The position numbers and the translations under genes were made by a program. Under the pieces are notes generated by a model, which was not told where the DNA came from, did no database searches, and worked only from the letters and a program-made list of their open reading frames with translations. Of a DNA stretch of 64,000 nucleotides, positions 1 through 9,391 are shown one piece after another (the stretch's first letter is position 1; every line of letters starts with the position of its first letter). Source of the DNA: Sphingomonas kyeonggiensis (lineage in GTDB: Bacteria > Pseudomonadota > Alphaproteobacteria > Sphingomonadales > Sphingomonadaceae). The stretch is from assembly GCF_014196745.1 (NCBI RefSeq), contig NZ_JACIEH010000005.1, forward strand, positions 62,001 through 126,000. Reading direction: 5' to 3'.

Positions 1-2644
1 GGAACAGCGCGGCATCGACGCCCTTCACATGAAAGGTCAGCCGGCGCTCGCCCTTCTCGCCAAAGTCGAGGACGGTGGGATCGAGGACCAGCTCGCCGCC
101 GGCAAACGGCCAGCGCCCGGCCTCGACCTGCACCCGGGTGGCATCGAGCAACGCGTAGCGGACCAGGCCGTCGCGGACCGGCACGCCGGGATTGACCACC
201 CGGACGCTCGCCTGCTGGCCGGGCGCGGTGCGCAGGTTGAGCAGGTCGGTGAAGTCGAGCTGCGTCGTCAGCCCCTGCACCGGGCCGAACGCCGCGCCGA
301 GATCGAGATCGGTCGCGGTGAAGCGGCCGGTGCTGGTCACGCCGTCGCTGTTCCAGGCGAAGCGCCCCGAACCGGCGACGAGCCCGTCGACATCGGCGAT
401 CACGCCATAGGTGAGCGAGGTGAGCGCATTGGGCTGGAGCCCGTCGGTATGGAAGGCGATGCCGGGCACGTCGAGCAGCGCCTCTCCCGCGCCGCTCGAC
501 AGGTCGTGGCTCAGGGTCACGCTGCCCACCGGCACCTGCGGCACGGGCGCGACGAGGCCGGCCCGCGCAGTGATCTTGCCGTCATTCAGCGTCAGGGTGG
601 CGTCGTGGCTGGCCAGCGGCTCGAAGCGCGGCTTCACATTGGCGTCGGCAAGCGCATCGGCGAGCGTGAAGCCGCCCTTCAGCGATAGCGCCCCATCCTG
701 GAACGCCCAGTCGCCCTTGCCCTCGGACAGGAGCAGCGGCACCGCGCCGATCTGCCCGCCAAGGCCCTCGAAATTTCCGGCCAACCCCGAACCGTAGCTG
801 CCGGTCAGCGCACCGATGTCGAGACGCGTCGGCGTCTCGGTGCCCAGGCGCAGCGCGGCATTGGCTATCGCGAAGCTGCTCGATCCGAGATCGAGCTGCG
901 CCGTGTCCGCCGAGAAGCGCAGCGGGCTGTCGCCGATCCGCCCCTCCAATTCGGGCTTCTGCGTGCGGATGCCGCCCGAAACAACCCCGCCCTTCCAGCG
1001 CAGCATCGCCGGCCCGACCGGACACAGCGCGAGACGGTCGCCGTTCACCACGAGGCTGGACACGGCCACGCGCGAGAAGCTGACCGGGCTGCAACCGGGA
1101 TTCACCTCGACCCCGCGCCCATCCCAATGCGCCTGGAGCGGCATCGACAGGCCCTCCACCCGCCCGCCACTGACCGGTCCCGACAGCGTCGCGACGGTCC
1201 GGACCGAGCCCGCCATGCCGCGCATGCTGAAATCGAGCCTGGCGAGTTCGAGCCGCGCATCGCCCGCCGCATAGGGCCGGACATAGCCGGTGCCGCGCAA
1301 CTCCGCGCTGCCCGCGCGGCGCGACAGCCGCACCATCGCATCGGGGAGCCCGCCCCCGCCGAGCGAGAGCTGCCCCTCCAGCGAGACGCCGCCATCCGGG
1401 AACCCCAGTGCGACCCCCGCCCCCTGCCCGAAGCGCAGGCGCGCGCCCGAGCGCGCCGCAATATCCACATCGGCCAGATGCAGCCGACCCTCGTCACCCC
1501 GGGTGCCGAGGTCCACGCCCGCCGAACCGCCAAAGCCGCGCCCGGCTTCCCGCAGCGCGCGCGCCAGCTGCTGGACCAGCGGCGCGACGGGGGTGCCCCG
1601 GCCGTTATTCGCAAAGCCGGCGATGCGTTGAAGCGAAGCCGGGGGAAGCGCCCCGTCCTCCACCGCGACCCTGCCCTGGAATGTCGTCGCGTCCCCCAAC
1701 GCATATCGACCGGACAGCGTCGCCGCACTGGCCTTGATCTCCTGCGTGGCCAGCTCGCGGGCACGCAACGAAAGGCTTCCCTGCGTGCGCAGGCGATCGC
1801 CTGCGAAGTCGATGCTGCCGCCCAGCCCGTCCAGCCGCCCGGCCGGCGCCTCCAGCACGGCCGCGCCCACCCCGGCTCGCCCGTTCCAGCGCGCCAATGC
1901 CGGATCCAGCGATGCCTTCAGGTCGATGCGAGGCTGCGCGACATGTACCTCCCCACAGGCGACCTGCGCTGCCTGGGCGGGACCTTCGAGAGCCGGCGCG
2001 CCCCTGCGGATCCGCACCCGCATCTGCGACGCGATCCCCTCGACAATGCATCCCGAGGATCGCAGCCGCGCCGATCGCGCACGCAGCATGCCCGCGAACC
2101 CGTCGCTCAACATTCCCTTGCCGCTCAGGCCAAGCTCGACCTGGCCCATGTCGCTGTCGAGCCGGAGCTGCGCATCCCGCACATCGACGATCAGACGCGG
2201 CAGCGCGAACGGCTTGCCCGACGGCGCCGGCATCAGCTTGTCGATCGCACCCAGCGAAAGCGCGCCGTCGACGATCCGCCCGCGCATCCGGACCGTGCCG
2301 GTCCGCACCACCAGCACTTCGGCCCGCCAGGGAGAGAGCGAGGTGCGCAGCTCGATCCAGTCCGCCGTCAGGTCGGGGTTGCGCGGATCGCCGATCGACA
2401 AATTGGTCAGCCGCTGCTGCCAAGGCGACAATTGCTCGATCTCGTAACGGGCGGGAACCCCCAGCCGGGCCAGCTCACGATCGACGAAGCTGCGCGCGAT
2501 CGTCCGCCGCTGGAGCCAGGCCGCCGTCGCGAGCACCGCGACCAGGGCCAGCACCGCAACCGCGGGCCGCCGCCAGCGCCGAAGCCGGCGCGGCACCACT
2601 GCCACGTCCTCTCCAGCGCTCCGGTCTTCTTCGCTACGGTTCAC
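1..2644 (-). CDS. YdbH-family intermembrane phospholipid transport protein (3' end missing)
   Basis: One open frame runs from a GTG at 2644 to the window edge, 881 codons without a stop. A GGAG five bases before the GTG is a good ribosome site, and an in-frame TGA lies five codons upstream, so the start is well bounded. The N-terminus has a short Arg-rich cytoplasmic stretch, then one hydrophobic anchor (residues about 25-40), then a very long, repetitive beta-rich region of Leu/Gly/Arg-rich strands. This is the plan of YdbH/AsmA-like bridge proteins, which are thought to carry phospholipid between inner and outer membrane. The name rests on overall architecture and length (over 880 residues, family about 900-1100), not on a catalytic motif. 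YnbE and YdbL partners would be expected beyond the edge. A generic AsmA-like or TamB-like protein is the alternative. Confidence 0.7.
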   Translation of the reverse strand, partial: MNRSEEDRSAGEDVAVVPRRLRRWRRPAVAVLALVAVLATAAWLQRRTIARSFVDRELARLGVPARYEIEQLSPWQQRLTNLSIGDPRNPDLTADWIELRTSLSPWRAEVLVVRTGTVRMRGRIVDGALSLGAIDKLMPAPSGKPFALPRLIVDVRDAQLRLDSDMGQVELGLSGKGMLSDGFAGMLRARSARLRSSGCIVEGIASQMRVRIRRGAPALEGPAQAAQVACGEVHVAQPRIDLKASLDPALARWNGRAGVGAAVLEAPAGRLDGLGGSIDFAGDRLRTQGSLSLRARELATQEIKASAATLSGRYALGDATTFQGRVAVEDGALPPASLQRIAGFANNGRGTPVAPLVQQLARALREAGRGFGGSAGVDLGTRGDEGRLHLADVDIAARSGARLRFGQGAGVALGFPDGGVSLEGQLSLGGGGLPDAMVRLSRRAGSAELRGTGYVRPYAAGDARLELARLDFSMRGMAGSVRTVATLSGPVSGGRVEGLSMPLQAHWDGRGVEVNPGCSPVSFSRVAVSSLVVNGDRLALCPVGPAMLRWKGGVVSGGIRTQKPELEGRIGDSPLRFSADTAQLDLGSSSFAIANAALRLGTETPTRLDIGALTGSYGSGLAGNFEGLGGQIGAVPLLLSEGKGDWAFQDGALSLKGGFTLADALADANVKPRFEPLASHDATLTLNDGKITARAGLVAPVPQVPVGSVTLSHDLSSGAGEALLDVPGIAFHTDGLQPNALTSLTYGVIADVDGLVAGSGRFAWNSDGVTSTGRFTATDLDLGAAFGPVQGLTTQLDFTDLLNLRTAPGQQASVRVVNPGVPVRDGLVRYALLDATRVQVEAGRWPFAGGELVLDPTVLDFGEKGERRLTFHVKGVDAALF

Positions 2645-2864
2645 ACCCGCTCCAACTCACCTGCGCCCATATCGTTGCGGGGCCGCAATCACCCAGAGCC
2701 ATTTCGCCGTATCAAAGTTCGGGATTGAAGGCGAGCAGCGCGGGGCCGCCCGTGAAACGCAAGCGGCGGAGCGCGCCGGCGATCCCGGTTCTGGCGCAAG
2801 AAGCGGAGTTCGCCCTGCCCTGGGCGATCCTACGGATGGCGCCGTTCACATTCACGGAGCCCTT

Positions 2865-3572
2865 ATGCACGATCCCCATGTTACGCCTCATGTCACGATC
2901 GAACCCTCGATCCTCTATCTCGGTACGCCGGTGGTCCTCGTCAGCACGCTGAATGCCGATGGCACTGCCAACCTCGCGCCGATGTCGTCGGCCTGGTGGC
3001 TCGGATGGCGGTGCATGCTCGGGCTGCAAACCGCATCGCAGACGCCGCAGAACATGATCCGTACGGGACAATGCGTGCTCAACCTGGCGTCACCGAGACA
3101 GGCCGATGCGGTGAACCGACTGACCCGCTTGACCGGCACCAAAGCGGTACCCGAGCTGAAACAGCGGCTGGGCTACACGTACGAGCCGCGCAAGTTCGAA
3201 GCGGCCGGCCTCACCCCGATCGCCTCGCAGACCGTGGCCGCGCCGCGCGTGCTGGAATGTCCCATCCAGCTGGAAGCCGTCGTCGCGGCACGTCACGACA
3301 TGATGAGCGACGATCCGCAGGTCGCGGGCCTGATATCGGCCTTCGAGGTGCGCATCACCCGCGTTCACGTCCACCCCGATCTGCTCATGGACGGCCATGA
3401 GAACCGGATCGATCCGGCCAAGTGGCAGCCCATGATCATGAACTTCCAGAAGCTCTACGGCGTGTCGGAAGCCGAGATCGTTCCGTCCCGCCTTGCGGAG
3501 ATCGACGAGCGGATCTACCGCATGCCCGATGTCGACCGCGCGCGCGAGGCGATGCTCGAAGCTGCCGAATGA
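2865..3572 (+). CDS. Flavin reductase-like (FMN-binding split-barrel) family protein
   Basis: This 235-residue protein begins at an ATG with GGAG five bases upstream. Residues about 20-160 fit the FMN-binding split barrel: an early strand-turn TPVVLVSTLNADGTANLAP, followed by SSAWWLGW and a TPQNMIRTGQCVLNLA segment, as in flavin reductase-like proteins. The C-terminal 70 residues form a charged extension. Such proteins bind FMN and may reduce it or act on small molecules; the substrate cannot be read. It stands alone, divergent from the YdbH-like gene and convergent with the lipase gene 51 bp downstream, so context gives no pathway. There is no signal peptide, so it should be cytosolic. The family call is secure; an enzymatic role is not shown. 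Confidence 0.8.
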   Translation: MHDPHVTPHVTIEPSILYLGTPVVLVSTLNADGTANLAPMSSAWWLGWRCMLGLQTASQTPQNMIRTGQCVLNLASPRQADAVNRLTRLTGTKAVPELKQRLGYTYEPRKFEAAGLTPIASQTVAAPRVLECPIQLEAVVAARHDMMSDDPQVAGLISAFEVRITRVHVHPDLLMDGHENRIDPAKWQPMIMNFQKLYGVSEAEIVPSRLAEIDERIYRMPDVDRAREAMLEAAE

Positions 3573-3623
3573 TCGGAAGCGCGCCACCTGATCCCAGGAG
3601 GCCGCGCGACGCACGGTGCCCGG

Positions 3624-5906
3624 TCAGCTGGCGTTGGACCAGGTCGAGAGGATCACCTCCCGCTCGACCTGGTCCGCATTCTGCAGCCTCAGCTTCCAGG
3701 CCCCCTTGGCGACCGGGCGATCGACGAGGATCGATCGGAACATCTGGCTCGCCTCGGGCTTGCCGGTCAGGTTGGTCCCCACCACCGCGCCCTTGTCGTC
3801 GACCAGCGTCACCGACACGCTGCTCGCAGCGGCAAAGGTCAGGCCGAAATTCCGCCCGTCCTTGACCGGAATGGAAACCTCCACGGCCTTGCCCGGCTCG
3901 ACCTTCACGATCTTCGAGAAATCCGGCTTCGAGAAATCCGGGCCCGCAGGATCGGTCTGCCCCGCCTTGCCGAGCAGCTCGAGACAGGCAAATGCCAGGT
4001 CGAGCGCATATCCGCCACCGCCGGCGCCCTGCATCAGCGCGGAAAGCTTGCCGCGCACGCCGGGCTTGCCGCCGGTCTTCTCGCCAGCCGGTCCGACGCG
4101 GAGACGCGGCAGCACGAACGAGGAGAAGACCGGGGTGCTGATCATGTCGGTGTGGAAGACAGGTTGCGTCTCATTGTCCTCGATCGTCCAGATCGCCGAG
4201 GCCGGGGCGACGACGCTGTCGTTCATGGTCAGCATGTAGCAGACCGGCGTCATCGGGTTTCCGGCGAGAACGGAGAATTTCACGCCCTTGCGCGCGGTAT
4301 GGACCGCGTTGAACTTCTCCACCACGCTCGGCCGCAGCTCGCGCAGCGCCTCCATCGATCGCCCGTCGAATTCCAGCGGCGCGCTGAGCAGGTCGGCGCA
4401 GCGGCTGCCCATGTTCGGCGTGCCGAGCATCACCAGATGCGCGACCTGCGGCTTGCCGTCCTCGTAGCTCGGCATCGATGCATGGATGTAGCGCCGGCTG
4501 ATCAGCCCGCCCATCGAATGGGCGACGATGTCGACATGCCAGGCGTTGCGATCCTTCTGGGCATAATTGACATAGTTTTTGAGCTGCTCGGCATTCTGGT
4601 CGATCGAATAGGTCGGCCCCAGATTGCCCATTTCCTCACCGGTGTTCATCTTGCCGTGCTGGGGCTGCTCGCCGACCGGAAAGGCCTTCCAGTCATAGGA
4701 ATGGGAGGTCGTCAGGATGTTCTGCCAGGTCTCCCACGCCTTCCAGTTCGACCACAGGCCATGGACCAGCAGCAGCGGCTTGGGCGCGACCTTCAGGTTG
4801 CGCGTCTTCTCGTCGACCTTCTTGCCCTTGTCCTCGATCTCGGCCCGGATCCGCTGGACCAGCCGGGGGCGCCCGTCATCGTACCAGGCATAGCCGGAGC
4901 TGTCCCAGGTGAAGGTCACCTCGCGCTCCTCGCCGGCCGGCACCGAGACCGAGCTTTCCTCGATCAGCCCGTCGGGCTTGGCGCCGTCCCATTTGTCGCC
5001 CTTGTAGGTTTCCTTGAACTTGACCGTCGCCGCCTTCTCCTCGGGCCCGTCATTGGCGACGGTCGCGGTGACCCGGACAAGGTTGCCGTCGATCGTGCCG
5101 ACCTGCTCGGTGATCTCTTTCCAGGCGTTCCAGGTGGGGAACTTCATGTCCTCGAACTTGAGGTCGACCAGGCGCAGCGCGCCGCCGCAGCGCCGCAGGT
5201 TCCAGCTCAGCGTCTCGGTCGCCCCCAGCAGCGAGACCGAATGGCTGCCGGAGAGCTGGTCGGGTGCCGAAGGTGAAACGCGGTCGGTACCGCTGCTCGA
5301 GAAGCGCACGCCGTCGATCGTGGTGGGCGTATCCGGCACGCTGAGGCTCTTGCCCTCACGTGCGGTGCACTGGCCGCTATAGCTGGACGAAGAGGAGCCT
5401 GAGCTGATCCCCTGTACCGAAGGCAGCGAGATGCCGACCCGGTAGGTGCCGTCCGAATCCAGGCCGACGCTGACATCGGCCTCCTCGCCATTGCCGCTCG
5501 CCCGGACCTGGCTCTGGTCGACGAAGCTGCCCGACATGGCGCGCATCGTCTTCTCGTGCGGGCAGATCCGCCGGTCGTTCGAGCTCTTGGTCTCCTTCGA
5601 GACCGAGCTCATGCTGATGTTCGCCCTGGCCAGGCTGATGTCGGGATCGGGCGTCGCACGGACGGAAACCTGTGCCGTGTAGTTCGAGTTCATCGACCAG
5701 TTGGACGTCTCCGTCCCGGTGCCGGAAACCCGCTGCACGGTCTTGGAGCTGGAGTTCGCATAGGTCCGCGAATATCGGACCGATCCCGCCCAGCCGCCGG
5801 CGCACTTGCCGGCAGCGGCCGCCGGCATTCCGGCCGCGACCGGAAGCGTGGCGCTCGACAGCATCAATCCGATCGCGAGCGTCGGCAGGGTCCGCAAGAC
5901 GGTCAT
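3624..5906 (-). CDS. Secreted lipase/esterase-like alpha/beta hydrolase with CARDB-like domain
   Basis: The chosen ATG at 5906 has GAGGA five bases upstream and begins a clear signal peptide (hydrophobic residues 7-25, then Ala-rich). Longer frames upstream lack this. The 760-residue protein has a Ser/Thr-rich unknown N-terminal half (about 35-260), a CARDB-like beta domain (about 275-372) and an alpha/beta hydrolase domain of the PGAP1/lipase type (about 376-600). The hydrolase domain opens with LLLVHGLWSNW and has the nucleophile elbow AHSMGG with Ser464. Asp563 in NDSVV and His585 in VFHTD are plausible triad partners. A C-terminal beta-rich tail (about 680-760) may bind ligand. It probably hydrolyses esters outside the cytoplasm. 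It is divergent from the LytS/LytR-like pair across 214 bp, which could control it. The substrate is unknown. Confidence 0.8.
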   Translation of the reverse strand: MTVLRTLPTLAIGLMLSSATLPVAAGMPAAAAGKCAGGWAGSVRYSRTYANSSSKTVQRVSGTGTETSNWSMNSNYTAQVSVRATPDPDISLARANISMSSVSKETKSSNDRRICPHEKTMRAMSGSFVDQSQVRASGNGEEADVSVGLDSDGTYRVGISLPSVQGISSGSSSSSYSGQCTAREGKSLSVPDTPTTIDGVRFSSSGTDRVSPSAPDQLSGSHSVSLLGATETLSWNLRRCGGALRLVDLKFEDMKFPTWNAWKEITEQVGTIDGNLVRVTATVANDGPEEKAATVKFKETYKGDKWDGAKPDGLIEESSVSVPAGEEREVTFTWDSSGYAWYDDGRPRLVQRIRAEIEDKGKKVDEKTRNLKVAPKPLLLVHGLWSNWKAWETWQNILTTSHSYDWKAFPVGEQPQHGKMNTGEEMGNLGPTYSIDQNAEQLKNYVNYAQKDRNAWHVDIVAHSMGGLISRRYIHASMPSYEDGKPQVAHLVMLGTPNMGSRCADLLSAPLEFDGRSMEALRELRPSVVEKFNAVHTARKGVKFSVLAGNPMTPVCYMLTMNDSVVAPASAIWTIEDNETQPVFHTDMISTPVFSSFVLPRLRVGPAGEKTGGKPGVRGKLSALMQGAGGGGYALDLAFACLELLGKAGQTDPAGPDFSKPDFSKIVKVEPGKAVEVSIPVKDGRNFGLTFAAASSVSVTLVDDKGAVVGTNLTGKPEASQMFRSILVDRPVAKGAWKLRLQNADQVEREVILSTWSNAS

Positions 5907-6120
5907 TCGGGTCCTCGTTGGTTGTGGAGCCAGACGTGCAGGCACCGGCGTTCGGCCTGTCCCTTCCCGCAAACCGCACCGCTTCCGAAGCGAGGCTCTA
6001 CCAAGCAGGCCCGCCACGCGACGAAGGCGGCTGGCAGAGACGGGCCGCGGATCGACCAAGCCGTCCCTTCCTGCGTCCAAGGTGGACGCCAGGCGCATCG
6101 GAACGCAGTATGGAGGGGAC

Positions 6121-7227
6121 ATGAACTCGAGACCCGACTTTCGTCAGGCCGCCACGCTGATCGCCGCGACCTGGATCCTGACGTCGATCTTCCTGACGAT
6201 CCCTTTCCACCTGTTCCGCGGTGGCGTGGGGCTGAACCTCGTCATCTCGCTCCTGCATCTCTGCATTGTCGGCTCGACGCTTTCGCTGGGGGTCTATTTC
6301 GCGGTGCGCGCTGCGCGGACGCGCAGCCGGCTGATGCGGTTCCTCGTGGTGGGTGCCGCGGTGGTGGTCGCCGCGGCGCTGCTCTCGATGTCGGAGGCGC
6401 TGATCTCGGAGGTGCTCGACGCCTATTTCCCCAAGGCGGCGCGGCCGGCGCCCTTCGCCTATCGCGCGACCAATGCCTTTGCCGCGCTGGTCTGGGAGTT
6501 CGCGCTGCTCGGGACGGCCTTCTCGCTACTCGATGCGAACAACCTCGCCCGCGAGCGCGAGCGCGAGCTGGCCCTGGCGCGGGAGAAGGCGACGCAGGCG
6601 GAGGCGGCGGCGAGCGCCGCGCGGCTCGCGGCGCTACGCTATCAGTTGAACCCGCACTTCCTGTTCAACACGCTGAATGCGATCTCCTCGCTCATCGTAA
6701 CACGCGAATATGGCCCGGCTGACGCGATGCTCGGTAAGCTTTCCGAATTCCTCCGAGCCACCCTATCCTCCAACCCCGACGCGCTGATCGCGCTGGAGGA
6801 CGAGCTTGCGACGCTCCAGCACTATCTGGAGATCGAAAGCGCGCGGTTCGAGGAGCGGCTCGAAGTCGTCTTCGTCTGCCCGCCCGAACTCAACGGCGCG
6901 CTCGTGCCGAGCTTCGTGCTGCAGCCGCTGGTAGAGAATGCTATCAAATATGCCGTGGCGCCTTCGGCCGAGCCGGTGGTGGTCAAGGTCGAGGCCGCGA
7001 GCCATGGCGGGTCACTTGTGATCTTCGTCGAGGACGACGGCACCGGCGGGGAAACTCCCGCAAAGCCGGGAACGGGCGTGGGCATACCCAATGTGCGGCA
7101 GCGACTACAGACGCTCTATGGGAGCGAGGGCACCCTCGAGACCGCTCGGCGCGAACGTGGCTTCGTCTCGATCCTGCGCATGCCCCTCACCCACCGTCCC
7201 GCCCAATTGCCGGAGCAAGCCGCATGA
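6121..7227 (+). CDS. LytS/YehU-type sensor histidine kinase
   Basis: The ATG at 6121 follows GGAGG at good spacing; the frame is open further upstream but has no membrane signature there. The 368-residue protein has four predicted membrane segments (about 10-32, 37-65, 75-96, 120-138) and a Glu/Arg/Ala-rich coiled coil (140-170). The His_kinase domain follows, with the phosphoacceptor His179 in QLNPHFLFN. An HATPase module has the N box LVENAIKY and a glycine box GVGIPN. This is the LytS-family layout. It lacks a large periplasmic sensor, so the signal is probably sensed in or near the membrane. Its stop overlaps the response regulator start by four bases (ATGA), so the two are co-translated. 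Confidence 0.9.
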   Translation: MNSRPDFRQAATLIAATWILTSIFLTIPFHLFRGGVGLNLVISLLHLCIVGSTLSLGVYFAVRAARTRSRLMRFLVVGAAVVVAAALLSMSEALISEVLDAYFPKAARPAPFAYRATNAFAALVWEFALLGTAFSLLDANNLARERERELALAREKATQAEAAASAARLAALRYQLNPHFLFNTLNAISSLIVTREYGPADAMLGKLSEFLRATLSSNPDALIALEDELATLQHYLEIESARFEERLEVVFVCPPELNGALVPSFVLQPLVENAIKYAVAPSAEPVVVKVEAASHGGSLVIFVEDDGTGGETPAKPGTGVGIPNVRQRLQTLYGSEGTLETARRERGFVSILRMPLTHRPAQLPEQAA

Positions 7228-7988
7228 CCCAGCTGCGCGTACTGCTCGTCGATGACGAGCCGCTGGCGCTCCGCCGGCTCTCGACGCTGTTCGCGGACAT
7301 CGACGATGTCGATATCGTCGGCACCGCCGCCACCGGCCGCGAAGCCGAGGCACAGATCGCGGCGCTCGGTCCGGACCTGGTGATGCTCGACATTTCGATG
7401 CCGCAGAAGAGCGGGCTCCGCGTCGCCGCCGACCTGCCGAGCGAGGACCGGCCGGAAATCGTGTTCGTCACCGCGTTCGAGCAATATGCACCGGATGCAT
7501 TCGAGGTCGAGGCGGCGGATTATCTGCTCAAGCCGGTGCGCTTCGACCGGCTACGCCAGGCGATTGAACGCGCCCGGCGCCGCAGGACGATGCGCGACGC
7601 CGTGGACAGGCTGGCGGCGATGCCGCTGCCCGATGCCCCGGCGCGCGAGGACGCGATCTGGGTACAGGTGTCGAACGGGCGGGTCCGCCTGCCGATCGAG
7701 CATATCGAGTGGATCGAGGCGGCGAAGGACTATGTGATGCTGCACACCGCCACGCGCAGCTACATCCACCGCATCTCGATGACCGCGCTCGAGCAGTTGC
7801 TCGATCCCGAGGGACTGACACGGGTGCATCGCTCGGCCTTCATCCGGCTCGGGCTGGTGAAGGGGGTGCAGCGGCTCGGCAAGGGACTGATCGCACTCGA
7901 GATGCGCGACGGCGCGGTGGTGCAGGTCGGCCCCAGCTATGTAAAGGCAGTGCTCGCACGCCTGGGACTGGCGCGCGAGCCCGCCTGA
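7224..7988 (+). CDS. LytR/AlgR-type response regulator (REC-LytTR)
   Basis: This 254-residue regulator starts inside the kinase stop codon. The receiver domain (1-120) has the acidic pair in LLVDDEP, the phosphoacceptor Asp56 in VMLDISMP, and the conserved Thr/Lys region VTAFE and LKPVRF. After a linker, a LytTR DNA-binding domain spans about 145-250, with IEWIEAAKDYVMLH and VHRSAFI signatures. It should be phosphorylated by the upstream kinase and bind direct repeats in target promoters. The divergent secreted lipase gene is the nearest candidate target, which is an inference from position only. It converges on a small lipoprotein gene only four bases downstream. Confidence 0.92.
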   Translation: MTQLRVLLVDDEPLALRRLSTLFADIDDVDIVGTAATGREAEAQIAALGPDLVMLDISMPQKSGLRVAADLPSEDRPEIVFVTAFEQYAPDAFEVEAADYLLKPVRFDRLRQAIERARRRRTMRDAVDRLAAMPLPDAPAREDAIWVQVSNGRVRLPIEHIEWIEAAKDYVMLHTATRSYIHRISMTALEQLLDPEGLTRVHRSAFIRLGLVKGVQRLGKGLIALEMRDGAVVQVGPSYVKAVLARLGLAREPA

Positions 7989-7992
7989 AACG

Positions 7993-8547
7993 CTAGCGGC
8001 GCCTGAACGTCCAGCGGCTCGGTCCGCTGACGAGGTGGAGCGCCCCACCCTGCACCGTCATCGCATAGCGTTCGCTTGCCGCGGCGATCACGCCGCTCCC
8101 CTGCTTCCCACAGGAAGACCGCCAGCTCTCGGTTCCGCCGGCAATGGCGAAGACGAGCGCGCTACCCTCCAGCCGTACCGTCCCACGCTTCTCCTGCGTC
8201 GTGGTACGCGTGCAGCCGCCATCTTCGGCATGCCGCCGGGTAATCGTCCAGTCGAAGCGCCCGTCCTGCCCGATCGCCATCGTCATCGAGCGGGTCACGT
8301 CCATCGGCACGGGCTCGGTGACGATCGCGGTCCGCGTCATCGATCCATAGCCAGTGGTGCCGCCAAGGCTGGTACCCGCTCCCACCCCGACATTGGGCTG
8401 CAGCTTGATGCGGGGGACGAGGACGAGCTCCTTCCCCTGGCTGGACTGGGACCATTGGCCGGCAATATCGGCAAGCCCGGGCGCCGGACGCGGCGCACCG
8501 GAGCAGGCAGCCGCGACGGCAAGGGCGAAACCTGCGATTCTCAGCAT
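7993..8547 (-). CDS. Putative lipoprotein of unknown function
   Basis: The ATG at 8547 has AGGAG eight bases upstream and gives a short lipoprotein signal peptide with Cys15 in AVAAACSG; longer frames upstream have no signal. The mature protein is about 170 residues, rich in Gly, Thr and Ser, with a beta-strand pattern and paired cysteines (GGCTRTT and SSCGKQ) that may form a disulphide. No enzymatic motif was recognised. The absence of Asp right after Cys predicts sorting to the outer membrane under the enterobacterial rule, which may not hold here. The neighbours (regulator, secreted protein) do not point to a role. Confidence 0.7.
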   Translation of the reverse strand: MLRIAGFALAVAAACSGAPRPAPGLADIAGQWSQSSQGKELVLVPRIKLQPNVGVGAGTSLGGTTGYGSMTRTAIVTEPVPMDVTRSMTMAIGQDGRFDWTITRRHAEDGGCTRTTTQEKRGTVRLEGSALVFAIAGGTESWRSSCGKQGSGVIAAASERYAMTVQGGALHLVSGPSRWTFRRR

Positions 8548-8785
8548 GGATGCTTCTCCTAGATGACGTGCCTGGCTGGCTCGGGGCCTTGCCACCCGCC
8601 ACCGGATTTCGCCGAAAGCCGCCCCGGGTTCGTCAGACCGCTCCGCCGCAACCGCGGCGGACTTCATCGCGCGCGCGTCACCCCGTCGCCTTCCGATGCG
8701 GATAGGTCGCAATCAACCGGCCAAGGGCGGTCCGGCGGACTAATCCGGCGTCGAACCGAACCACGACCCATCCGAGGAACCGAGC

Positions 8786-9253
8786 ATGCACACCCCGATC
8801 CAAGCGGCGAGCCTCGCCGGCGCGCTTCTGCTTTTCGCCCAGCCGGCATCCGGCCAGACCGTCCGCTACACCGACAACCTCCCCAAATCGGCCGAGGCTG
8901 AAACGCTGCGGGTCGCCTACAACAAGTTCGGCGAGGCCCACTGCAACGACTGCGAAGGCAGCGTCAGCTTCGATGGCAGCCCGAAGTTCGAATATGACAG
9001 CTTCAGCGGCCAGTATGAGGAGCGCGCCCGCCGCGCCGGCACCTGGGCCGTGGGGTACGTCCATCGCTGGAAGGGCAAGGAAGCGACCGGGACGATGACC
9101 GTACTGTCCGAGGAGACCATCAGCGGCTTCAGGTGCAAACGGCTCCTGTACAAGCTGGTACGCGGCCAGATGTCCGCCGAACGCCCAAGCCTGATCTGCT
9201 TCGGCCTCGCCAACAGCTCTTCCTCCAAGGAGAACTGGCACGAAATCTACTGA
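8786..9253 (+). CDS. Small secreted protein of unknown function
   Basis: The 155-residue product begins with a signal peptide (about 1-23, cleavage likely after PASG, before QTV). The mature part has a pair of cysteines close together (HCNDCEG) and two more later (FRCKR, LICFG), which suggests two disulphides in the periplasm. No family was recognised. The gene is divergent from the lipoprotein gene across 238 bp in which I see no other gene. It reads towards phospholipase C, but the 138 bp between them carries its own promoter-like repeat, so the two are probably separate units. Confidence 0.65.
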   Translation: MHTPIQAASLAGALLLFAQPASGQTVRYTDNLPKSAEAETLRVAYNKFGEAHCNDCEGSVSFDGSPKFEYDSFSGQYEERARRAGTWAVGYVHRWKGKEATGTMTVLSEETISGFRCKRLLYKLVRGQMSAERPSLICFGLANSSSSKENWHEIY

Positions 9254-9302
9254 TGATGGAATTTTGACCGGATCAATCAAAATTTTCTCAGAAATGGCAT
9301 TT

Positions 9303-9320
9303 CGTCACATCTCTTCCACA
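9303..9320 (+). promoter_or_regulatory. PhoB-box-like direct repeat upstream of phospholipase C
   Basis: CGTCACA (9303-9309) and TTCCACA (9314-9320) repeat with an 11-base period, the spacing of Pho box half-sites (consensus CTGTCAY). The repeat lies 72 bp before the phospholipase C start. Phosphate control of secreted phospholipase C is established in Pseudomonas. The match is imperfect, so this is a candidate only. Confidence 0.35.
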
Positions 9321-9391
9321 TAGCGCCCCTAGCGAGGCCGCGCTTGCCATCGGCAAGTCGCGTGGCGCGTAATGGTGAGTGGGAGCAGGAC

